NCBI GenBank assembly: GCA_023265685.1
Contig: JAHFSP010000009.1
Location: 1-38,729, forward strand
Origin: Candidatus Woesearchaeota archaeon
Lineage (GTDB): Archaea; Nanobdellota; Nanobdellia; Woesearchaeales; GW2011-AR9
Reading direction: 5' to 3'
Length of the DNA: 38,729 bases
Shown: in pieces, positions 28,854 through 36,560 of the stretch
Layout of the letters: every line of letters begins with the position of its first letter
Numbering within the stretch: position 1 is the first letter of the stretch
Position numbers and translations under genes: made by a program
Notes under the pieces: model-generated
Told to the model about the DNA's origin: nothing
Seen by the model: only the letters and a program-made list of their open reading frames with translations
The model's database searches: none

Positions 28854-29893
28854 TAGGATTCTCTGGTTAATAGATATTGATTTAATGTGTACAGAGTTTG
28901 TTTATGTTGTTGCGATAGAGGAAGATGATTGATTTGTGTATAGGCTTTATTGCTAAGTTCTTGCATTCTTTTTGTGATGAGATGGTCGATTCCTTTGTAT
29001 TGGATGAGACGTTGAATATACGTGATTTCTTGTGGTGAACAGCGTTTGTTGCCAAAGATGGTGGAGATCGTTTTGCGTTCTGTGACGGTTGCTTTTTGAA
29101 GAAGAAGGTACATGTAGAGTGTTTTCTTGCCTTCTCGCAGATCAGAACTCACTGGTTTGCCGGTTTTTTGAGGATTGCCAAAGAGTCCTAATTCATCGTC
29201 TTTTAACTGGAAGAGAAGGCCTAGTGTTTCTCCGAGTTTTTCGAGTTGTTTGCGAGTTTTGGGGTTGGCATTGGCGATAACGGCACCGACTTGGAATGGT
29301 AGTGAAAATGTATAACGAGCTGTTTTATAGAGATACATTTTTTCAATAGCTTGTTGGGTTGGGAATTGTGGAGACATGGCAAAATGAACGTCTTCCATTT
29401 CGGCAAAGATGGTTTTGGTTATTTCTTGTGAGAAAAGGGAAAGAGCTTTGGCGGTTGAAGGATTGCTAGAAAGTAATTCAAATGCAAGGAAGAATCCGGC
29501 ATCTGCGGTACATATTGCTTGTGATGTTCCGTAATGTGCAGCATCAGTTGATGATGGGGCGTTATCGCTATATTGAGTATGAATGGTTTTACGTCCACGT
29601 CGTAATGAATCTCGATCAATAATATCGTCGTGGATGAGAATGGAAGAGTGAAATAATTCCACGGCAGCTGCGGCAGGAAGAATTTTTGTGTGGTCTTTTG
29701 TTTTGTTTTTTGTGAGGGCGTCGGCAATGAAAAGAATGAAACTGCCGCGCAATAATTTTCCGCTTGTCGCAAATGTTGAGAGTCTGGTAAGGCTGTCTTT
29801 ACTCCAGCCGTTTACGTTTGAATATTTTTTCTGTTGAGTTTTGAGATAGCTTTGGAGATACTTTTGCAGAGGTTCACGATATTGGTCAAACAT
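28853..29893 (-). CDS. Polyprenyl (geranylgeranyl-type) diphosphate synthase
   Basis: First Asp-rich motif HDDIIDRDSLRRGRKT; second LKDDELGLFG..TGKPVSSDLREGKKT. Confidence 0.9.
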   Translation of the reverse strand: MFDQYREPLQKYLQSYLKTQQKKYSNVNGWSKDSLTRLSTFATSGKLLRGSFILFIADALTKNKTKDHTKILPAAAAVELFHSSILIHDDIIDRDSLRRGRKTIHTQYSDNAPSSTDAAHYGTSQAICTADAGFFLAFELLSSNPSTAKALSLFSQEITKTIFAEMEDVHFAMSPQFPTQQAIEKMYLYKTARYTFSLPFQVGAVIANANPKTRKQLEKLGETLGLLFQLKDDELGLFGNPQKTGKPVSSDLREGKKTLYMYLLLQKATVTERKTISTIFGNKRCSPQEITYIQRLIQYKGIDHLITKRMQELSNKAYTQINHLPLSQQHKQTLYTLNQYLLTRES

Positions 29894-29956
29894 ATTTTGG
29901 AGAAGCTATTTTGAGGTTATAAAGGTTGTTGAATGGGTTTGGTTGCTTTTGTCGCT

Positions 29957-30889
29957 TTATCTAATATTGTCTAGAATAGAATGCGCATTGGTGGCATTGG
30001 TGTGTGTGATAAGTTCTTGGTAGTCTTTGTTAAGTGAGAGTCGGTTACGTAATGATGCTGTTTCGTTGTTGCTCACTCTGGCGAGTTTGTCTGCAAGGAT
30101 AAGGCCGTAGGGGTAGCCCAAGAAGATAGGGTCGGAACTTAAAGGGAGAATGGCTGTGGCGTGTTCTTGCTTTCCCTCAAAACGAAAGACGTGCTTTGCT
30201 TTTGGATGGAGCTTGATAAAATTCATCTGTGGGGTGGAATAGATCCAGCTGTTCTGCGGTCCATGTTCTTGGAGAAACATGGTGATGTTATTGCCCTGTT
30301 TAGTGAAGAGGGTTGAGGTTTTGGCGAGCGCACAGACATTGTCAGATAGATTTTGGAGATATTTTTCTTCGTTAGGGTATGTGTTGTCTTTGGTTCCATC
30401 AAGGACGACGATACCTTTTTTAATTGATGCGGCTACACTGAGTTCTGCGAAGCGACGAGCCATATTGGTCATTTTTTCGATGGGGGCGCGTTGCGCACTG
30501 CCGGTGAGAAGTGGATCATGTGACGAGACGTGAAGGTCGTTGATGTTGATGAGAGGTGTTTTTTCACTAAAAATAGTGCTGGTGTACCAGACTTTTCCCT
30601 CAATGGTTTTGGCGCTGGTGAAAAGGTAGAACTCTTGAATTTTTTGGGATACTTTAGTTGTTCCTTCAAAGGTAATGGCTGCGGTACGTATAATGGAGAT
30701 GCAAAATGATCCTGCGTTGATAATTTGTGCTTCTCCGCCGTCAATGAAGGTGATGGTTTCATTTTTTGGTGTGAGTGGGGTGAAATTAGTCGTGTCGAAT
30801 CTAGAGGAGTGATTATTGAGGAGTAGTTCATCTTCTTTAGTGAATTGTTCGAGGTAGTTTTGAAGATGAGTGTAGATGGTGTTAAACAT
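29957..30889 (-). CDS. NurA-like nuclease domain protein; preferred Met at 30889
   Basis: FIDGGEAQI, IVVLDGT, GYPYGLILADKLARVSN; CTTTATATAAAAA promoter upstream. Confidence 0.6.
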   Translation of the reverse strand: MFNTIYTHLQNYLEQFTKEDELLLNNHSSRFDTTNFTPLTPKNETITFIDGGEAQIINAGSFCISIIRTAAITFEGTTKVSQKIQEFYLFTSAKTIEGKVWYTSTIFSEKTPLININDLHVSSHDPLLTGSAQRAPIEKMTNMARRFAELSVAASIKKGIVVLDGTKDNTYPNEEKYLQNLSDNVCALAKTSTLFTKQGNNITMFLQEHGPQNSWIYSTPQMNFIKLHPKAKHVFRFEGKQEHATAILPLSSDPIFLGYPYGLILADKLARVSNNETASLRNRLSLNKDYQELITHTNATNAHSILDNIR

Positions 30890-30962
30890 TGTTATTGAGT
30901 GGAGGGGAATTTTTATATAAAGATTGTTGGAGTGTATAGTAAGAAAAAAGCCCCCGCCGAGA

Positions 30963-30994
30963 GATTCAGGACGAAAAAATGGATTTCTCATCAA
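30963..30994 (-). other. BHB-type tRNA intron in the T-loop (position ~59/60)
   Basis: T-stem CCGAG:CTCGG, bulge TCT, 4-bp helix TTCA:TGAA, bulge AAT; cutting after the second base of each bulge restores TTCAAAT. Confidence 0.7.
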
Positions 30995-31022
30995 TTTGAA
31001 CTCGGGACCTTTACCTTACCAA

Positions 31023-31059
31023 GGTTTAGCGGGATTTACATCCTAACGCCATTTAGTGA
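31023..31059 (-). other. Second tRNA insert/intron near position 31-33
   Basis: 37 nt between TTACC and TTGGTAAGGTAA; removal gives a 7-nt anticodon loop TTGGTAA; exact cut ambiguous over a repeated ACCT and no clean BHB found. Confidence 0.5.
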
Positions 31060-31074
31060 GGTAAAACCTTACCA

Positions 31075-31706
31075 CTAGGCCACGGGGGCGATCTTATTTA
31101 GATGCTTGTGATTCGAGAAACCCACCTGTTTTAAAAACCTTTCGAGCTGCTTATGTCCGTAAATCTCGAGATTATTACGATAGCCGTCTCGATTATTTTT
31201 CCTAACATATAGTTTAAAATTCTTTGATAGATGCTCTTCTAGTTGGGTTATTAGTGGTATACTCGCAGTTTGAAGAACTATTCGTGGATAAGGTCTCGAA
31301 TATCTTGCCTTTTATCCCAGAATATGCAACCATCACTATCAAATATTCCTCGTACTGTTGCATTCAGAAAATCTTCATTTCCGATTATTCTTTCTGGAAT
31401 TTTAACTGTTCTTGATTTTAGGCCTGGTTTAAAGCCAAGTGAACAGAGAAACTCCCCTAACACTTTATTATAAACATGGATCCTTACCGTGTTTTCATCT
31501 TTTCTGTAGTAAATATGGGGTTTTGTAAAAGGGAAGTTTCTTTCTATAATTGAGTATAAATGATTTGTTAGATACTCTTCATCATGTGGTTGTTGTCCTA
31601 TTATACCTATTTGCGTTTTTTGATTAACTTTACTGATACTTAAGTATCCGTCTCCAATGAAAGCACCAATAAACTCACAAACCTCATGATTTAATTCCAT
31701 GAACAA
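31075..31706 (-). pseudogene. LAGLIDADG homing endonuclease with one apparent frameshift
   Basis: CEFIGAFIGDGYLSI and LNATVRGIFDSDGCIFW; ORF track stops at 31278; a -1 shift at GATAAAAGGC restores KARYSRPYPRIVLQTASIPLITQLEEHLSKNFKLYVRKNNRDGYRNNLEIYGHKQLERFLKQVGF... Confidence 0.8.
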
Positions 31707-31794
31707 AAATAACTGACTTCTTTTATTAAGAAATTGCAGACTTGACCAGTGTGTCTAGTGGAAAAATGAGGTGTATTATTTTTTTCAAAAGAAG

Positions 31795-31893
31795 TGCCGA
31801 GGGAGGGAGTCGAACCCACGAAGGCACTAAGCCACAGGATGTCTTCCTATGAAGGCTTAAGTCCTGCACATTTGACCACTTTGCTACCTCGGC
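31795..31893 (-). tRNA. tRNA-Leu(UAA) with ~15-nt intron at 37/38
   Basis: Acceptor GCCGAGG/CCTCGGC + A73, long variable arm, anticodon stem CAGGA/TCCTG, loop CTTAAG^CCTTCATAGGAAGAC^A; one T-T mismatch in the T-stem. Confidence 0.8.
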
Positions 31894-31960
31894 ATTAATT
31901 ATTCTAAGAAAGATGTTAATTTATAAAAGTAACGAAGGAAGTGAGGTATGATGAGTGTAT

Positions 31961-33421
31961 TTATCTTTGGCTTGAATAGGGGTCGGCTTGTCTGAGTCTT
32001 ATTGCAGTGGATGATCCTTCAAGTGCCATAAGTACGGGTGTTTCTATTTCAGTAATACCTAATGTGTTAAGTACTTTAGCGTATTCGGCGAAGGCATGAC
32101 GAGCAGATGATTCATTTTTGTCAAGGATTGCAAATGAATCCAGTTGAGAGACTGTTCTAAAAACATCTTCAATGGAGGCTCTAATGTTATCTATCCCAAC
32201 ATTTGCTCCGTATACTAATTCTGGTCGGTCGTGACGAGAGATTCCGCCGCCTAGGTATACTAACTTATCAATCATTTGTCCAAATACCCCTAAAATAAAT
32301 CGTTCGTAATCTGCTTGTTCAATCCATTTTTGAATATATTTCCCAAATTTACCGTTTGTAGCGGTTGGTAATTCTTTCATACCCTCTTCGTCTTGTGTTT
32401 CAAATGCATGTTCTACTGCGAGATATGCTTGAATGGTGTAGGGAAAATCTGCACTATGAAGTATAGATGAACCAACGAGACCTAGAAGTGTATGATAGCT
32501 TCCAGGATCAGAGCAGGGGTCATCTAACCCAAAATCTTCTAAATCTAACATTGTTGAGCCAATTTGGTTTAACCCGCTACAGTCGCCGTGTTGGAACTTA
32601 TCTTCTAATCTGAAAGAACGACGTGCATCACGAATAGTTTGAAGTTTTCCAAGAAGAGGGTTACTAAGTAAAGTAGTAGCATAATCTCTGGCTGCTTCAA
32701 TGGGGTTATCAAGGGCACCTTGTTGTTGTGCGTATGTTCGAAATCCCTCATTTGAAGCATACGCTAATCGTAGAAGAGTTTTTAAAAAAAGTTCATTTTG
32801 TACTCTTGCCGTAGTTTGTTGGTCTCGTTCAAAATCCCATCTTTGTTTGAGTAGGTCGCCAGCAGCATTACAACTTCCCACGAAGCGTGCCATGGAAATA
32901 ACTCCCCTTAGAAATTCTTGACTAAATTGATGATATCTACCTTGTGTGTTTGGATCAATGGTTTCTGCAACGGCTTTATCAAGTGTAAGGAGAACTTTCT
33001 TCTGATTATCTCCTGCCAAATATCCCATATTTAACAAATGGTCTTGGGCAGATGCACCATATACTTCGGGAACCAGCGTTCGAGCGTGTTTACGGCTAAA
33101 TCTGGTTCCAACTGTATCAATAATTAATTCTAAATTTCGTTTTTCACGGGCAAAAAGAAGATCTGGTGAGTGGCATATTGCATACAAAGGATCATCGCTG
33201 GTTTGCGTTGTTTGATATTGTTTACCAACAAAATCATGACTTGGAGAATCTTTTGCTTTAGGTCTAGATCGTGTGAGTGTAAAGTGAGTGAAATGGGCGT
33301 GTCCGGAATCCCATTCTTTTACAGTTTTATATACGTCAAAAGTGTTAAACTTACGGCCTAATGATCTTCGTATTGCATCGTACGTAAGCGGCTCACTAGT
33401 TGTATGGGATGACATCAGCAT
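31961..33421 (-). CDS. Aminoglycoside phosphotransferase/choline kinase-fold protein, divergent
   Basis: FQHGDCSGLNQIGSTMLDLEDFGLDDPCSDPGSY resembles the APH motif HGDxxxxN..xxDxED. Confidence 0.55.
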   Translation of the reverse strand: MLMSSHTTSEPLTYDAIRRSLGRKFNTFDVYKTVKEWDSGHAHFTHFTLTRSRPKAKDSPSHDFVGKQYQTTQTSDDPLYAICHSPDLLFAREKRNLELIIDTVGTRFSRKHARTLVPEVYGASAQDHLLNMGYLAGDNQKKVLLTLDKAVAETIDPNTQGRYHQFSQEFLRGVISMARFVGSCNAAGDLLKQRWDFERDQQTTARVQNELFLKTLLRLAYASNEGFRTYAQQQGALDNPIEAARDYATTLLSNPLLGKLQTIRDARRSFRLEDKFQHGDCSGLNQIGSTMLDLEDFGLDDPCSDPGSYHTLLGLVGSSILHSADFPYTIQAYLAVEHAFETQDEEGMKELPTATNGKFGKYIQKWIEQADYERFILGVFGQMIDKLVYLGGGISRHDRPELVYGANVGIDNIRASIEDVFRTVSQLDSFAILDKNESSARHAFAEYAKVLNTLGITEIETPVLMALEGSSTAIRLRQADPYSSQR

Positions 33422-33477
33422 TAAAATGGAAGAGTCTATTTATAAACTTTTACCAATTTTTTACTATTCATCAATAG

Positions 33478-34431
33478 TTACTCTAGTGTGTAAATTAACC
33501 TTCCTACATTATGCACATTAGTTGTCAATCTCTGTAATTTGCTTAACGTGCTATGTAATCCTGGAACTTTCTGAACATCTTTGTCTAATTCTTCTAACGC
33601 ATTTTGGAATTTAAGCTTTGATTCAGAGAGGGTTAGTGCAAGATCTCGGTCATTGTTGTGGACAGCTTTCATCGTTGAGCAGTAATATTCATTGTAGTCT
33701 TGGAGTAGGTTACGAATAAATTTTTGTTTTTCGTTAGTTAACTTAAGAGTTCGTAAATATCGTGCGGCTCGTTTGATTTCATCAGCTATTGCTTCAACGT
33801 AGAATCCTAAAGTGTAATATTTTAAGAGATCAATTGGTGTTAATTTGAAATTCTTCATTGATTTAGAAGGATTCTCTAAATTATACAAGACTGTTCGGTA
33901 AAGTAAAAAATAAAGACGGTTTACGTCTCTGTCTCGTTCATTAAGATGTTCATAGGTGTCTTCTTCAAAGATGGATGACATTTCTTTCATCATAGTTCTG
34001 GTTACCACATCCATCTTTCTGAGTAGTTCGTTGACGGATACTTTATCCATATTCAAAAAATCTTTGGCTGTTATAGAATCTGATGATTGTTCTAGAACTT
34101 CTAGTGCGATAAGATTTTGAATTATTCCCTGAAGATCTTTAACTTTTGTTTTTATCTCTTTTCCACGTAAAATAATCGTCCTGTAATTAAGGATATAGGC
34201 TGAGCATACTTCTCTGGTAATTGAAAACACAGTTTTTCCATCAATGTTGATTACTTTTTCTTTCTCGATTTCCTCTTTATTTGTTTCTTGTTTACTGAGT
34301 AAGAGGTTTGGTCCGGCTTCTTCCATGTATACTAGGTCCCCTTTCACCATTTTATTTTGTCGAACCCAATTTTTAGGTAAAGAAACAACAAAACTGTTTT
34401 TTCCAAATGAGATTAGTTTGCGATATTCCAT
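33478..34431 (-). CDS. AbrB-like N-terminal domain + PhoU domain regulator
   Basis: MEYRKLISFGKNSFVVSLPKNWVRQNKMVKGD (AbrB/SpoVT-like), helical PhoU-like remainder. Confidence 0.8.
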   Translation of the reverse strand: MEYRKLISFGKNSFVVSLPKNWVRQNKMVKGDLVYMEEAGPNLLLSKQETNKEEIEKEKVINIDGKTVFSITREVCSAYILNYRTIILRGKEIKTKVKDLQGIIQNLIALEVLEQSSDSITAKDFLNMDKVSVNELLRKMDVVTRTMMKEMSSIFEEDTYEHLNERDRDVNRLYFLLYRTVLYNLENPSKSMKNFKLTPIDLLKYYTLGFYVEAIADEIKRAARYLRTLKLTNEKQKFIRNLLQDYNEYYCSTMKAVHNNDRDLALTLSESKLKFQNALEELDKDVQKVPGLHSTLSKLQRLTTNVHNVGRLIYTLE

Positions 34432-34553
34432 ATGTTTGCCCCCTATATTATTTTCTCAGCGTTCCCACGCTCATGTATATACACCCCATATAGTATTTGG
34501 AAAATGTATTTATATTTAAACGTTTTGTATAAAAGTATAGGGGAGGTGCTATA

Positions 34554-34721
34554 ATGGCATTAAAAAAGATACGTGAGCGGGATGGATATGAGGGAGGAGG
34601 CTACAACTTTTATGTTCCACAGGAGCGTGATATGTTGTTTGATAATGATGAGTTAAGCCCTGAGGAGAGTGGTTTTATGTGTGGGTATGATCACGATCCT
34701 TGGGAGGAGAACGAGGTTTAA
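34554..34721 (+). CDS. Small acidic protein (55 aa), not in the ORF track
   Basis: MALKKIRERDGYEGGGYNFYVPQERDMLFDNDELSPEESGFMCGYDHDPWEENEV; strong SD GGGAGGTG; TAATG overlap with the next ORF. Confidence 0.65.
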   Translation: MALKKIRERDGYEGGGYNFYVPQERDMLFDNDELSPEESGFMCGYDHDPWEENEV

Positions 34722-34897
34722 TGTCGTTACGTGAGTTACTGGGATTGGAACATAGTGATTTGACGGATGAGGAGATCATGAAGCTGCTTGGGGCAGCGCT
34801 TCGTTCTCATCATCCAGATGTGGAGTTAGGTACGGGTAAAGATTATGTGACGGTGCATTTATGTGATATAGACCCAGCTAACACAAATTTTGTGTAA
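34721..34897 (+). CDS. Small hypothetical protein (58 aa)
   Basis: MSLRELLGLEHSDLTDEEIMKLLGAALRSHHPDVELGTGKDYVTVHLCDIDPANTNFV; start overlaps the preceding stop. Confidence 0.6.
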   Translation: MSLRELLGLEHSDLTDEEIMKLLGAALRSHHPDVELGTGKDYVTVHLCDIDPANTNFV

Positions 34898-34954
34898 TTG
34901 TACCTAGTGATGATGACAACAAGTCTTTTATAGAGAAGAATTTTTAATTAGAGT

Positions 34955-35773
34955 ATGATGAGCGTTCGTGTAGGGTTGTTAAAATTAGTAAAGAGCATCC
35001 GTGCACGTCCCGTTCTCTTTTCGTTTCTTGTTCTTTTTCAATTTTTTTTATTGAGTGCCGGTGCGTTGGCTTTTGTGCATTATCAATTACTGTTATTACA
35101 AGACGTTCAAGCCGTTCTTGGCCCATTACAGGGTGCCAATTTTGACGATACTCAATTACAAAACGGACAACCGTTTATTGAGGATTTTTTGCCAGTGTAT
35201 CAGGGGTATGATGATTTGACACATCATTTAACGGCGCTTACGTTATGGGGGGTGTTGTTGGTTTTAGTGGGTGGTGGGTTGTTGTGGATTGGGTGTTATT
35301 ATCTACTTGAACCGACATTAACAGGCATTGGTATTGTGCGCTTTGGTCTGCGTTACATTATTGGATTTGGTGTTGTTACAATTGTTTTTGCCGTTGCGCT
35401 AATGAGTTTAATTCAAACGGCCCTTGTAAACATTGAAGGTGATTTCACTATTTATTTAGTGGAGTTAGGAATCATTGGTCTTATTTTGGGAATTATTTTT
35501 CTGTGTTCAACATTAAACGCGTTTTGTAAATCATGGAAAGAATGGATAATGGGGTTGTGGCAATCTGTATCTAGACATCTACTTCGAACTCTTTTGGTTT
35601 TATTAGTATGTGGGTTGATTGTTTGTGTGGTGTTGGGAGTTGCCGGGTTGCTTATTACCCTTGATTATGGTTTGTTATTGATTTTATTGATGGTAGTATT
35701 TTCGGTGATATTGATTATTCTTGATTTGTATTTGTTGATTATGATCCCTACACATTTGATTTGTAGAGGTTGA
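34955..35773 (+). CDS. Hypothetical multi-TM membrane protein
   Basis: Several hydrophobic segments; overlaps the PIN gene start. Confidence 0.65.
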   Translation: MMSVRVGLLKLVKSIRARPVLFSFLVLFQFFLLSAGALAFVHYQLLLLQDVQAVLGPLQGANFDDTQLQNGQPFIEDFLPVYQGYDDLTHHLTALTLWGVLLVLVGGGLLWIGCYYLLEPTLTGIGIVRFGLRYIIGFGVVTIVFAVALMSLIQTALVNIEGDFTIYLVELGIIGLILGIIFLCSTLNAFCKSWKEWIMGLWQSVSRHLLRTLLVLLVCGLIVCVVLGVAGLLITLDYGLLLILLMVVFSVILIILDLYLLIMIPTHLICRG

Positions 35774-36162
35774 TGAGTATGAAACCTACTTCCCACCAAG
35801 TTATTCTTGATACTAATGTGTTAATGGCAATTAGTGAGTTTCATTTGGATGTATTTAGTGCGTTAGATTATGTTCTTGAGCAGGGGTATACTGTTGGGGT
35901 GTTGAAGGGAACAATTCTCGAGTTGGAGACAATTGTGCATGAACAACGAGGTAAGTTTCGTCTGGGGGCTGCGCTTGCATTGAAGATTTTGGAACAGAAA
36001 AAGGTGAAGGTATTGCCCAGTTCTGGTAACGTTGACGATGAACTCGTGGCAGCATCTGCTCAAGGTGTGTTGGTGCTTACACAAGATGCGGCACTTAAGA
36101 AGCGGTTGAGCAAGCCGTATTTAACGATTCGAGCTAAGAAGAGTGTGTTAGTGGTGGTCTAG
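35773..36162 (+). CDS. PIN domain protein (Fcf1/VapC-like)
   Basis: VILDTNVLMAI, GTILELETI, NVDDELVAASAQ, VLTQDAALKKRL. Confidence 0.85.
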   Translation: MSMKPTSHQVILDTNVLMAISEFHLDVFSALDYVLEQGYTVGVLKGTILELETIVHEQRGKFRLGAALALKILEQKKVKVLPSSGNVDDELVAASAQGVLVLTQDAALKKRLSKPYLTIRAKKSVLVVV

Positions 36163-36165
36163 ATT

Positions 36166-36402
36166 TTAGTGTACAAGTTTAAATTTATATATCTCTTGAT
36201 CTACTATCATTTTTATATTTTGTTCTAGGTTATAAGTTTTTTTCTGGTGTGACTGTGCTGTTTGAGTGCAGTTATAACTTCCTCTAAAGTGAAGTGGTGC
36301 TGGTAGTGTTTGATATTGATCTTGGATTAATGAATTGTTTTTGTAATCACATCCTACAAGTGTTGTTGCTGTATAAAGTAAAAGTGAGGCGATAGTTTTC
36401 AT
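36166..36402 (-). CDS. Possible small lipoprotein
   Basis: MKTIASLLLYTATTLVGC signal with lipobox-like LVGC. Confidence 0.35.
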   Translation of the reverse strand: MKTIASLLLYTATTLVGCDYKNNSLIQDQYQTLPAPLHFRGSYNCTQTAQSHQKKTYNLEQNIKMIVDQEIYKFKLVH

Positions 36403-36560
36403 GCTTGGATTGATAGTTGGTATGCGTTAATAAATATATTGATATCTTATGATTGTTCCATTTAGAGGTATTTTTGTTTTTTCTTTTGAGTCATTTTTAC
36501 AGTAAAGTATTTAAACAATCTATAACTTGTCGTTTTTACAAATTATAAGGGGGAACAATT

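Larger units (their letters stand above)
30950..31089 (-). tRNA. tRNA, Thr(GGU) after removal of two inserts (37 nt near position 32 and 32 nt in the T-loop)
   Basis: Acceptor GCCCCCG/CGGGGGC, D-arm GCCTAGTGGTAAGGT, anticodon arm TTACC-TTGGTAA-GGTAA, variable AGGTC, T-arm CCGAG-TTCAAAT-CTCGG. Confidence 0.7.

Noticed and set aside
31310-31325. Programmed -1 frameshift in the LAGLIDADG gene
   Set aside because: GAT AAA AGG C is not in the classical X XXY YYZ phase and I saw no clear downstream pseudoknot; mutation or sequencing error is simpler.
34721-34897. J-domain-like HPD in SHHPDVELG
   Set aside because: Too short and lacks the flanking J-domain helices.
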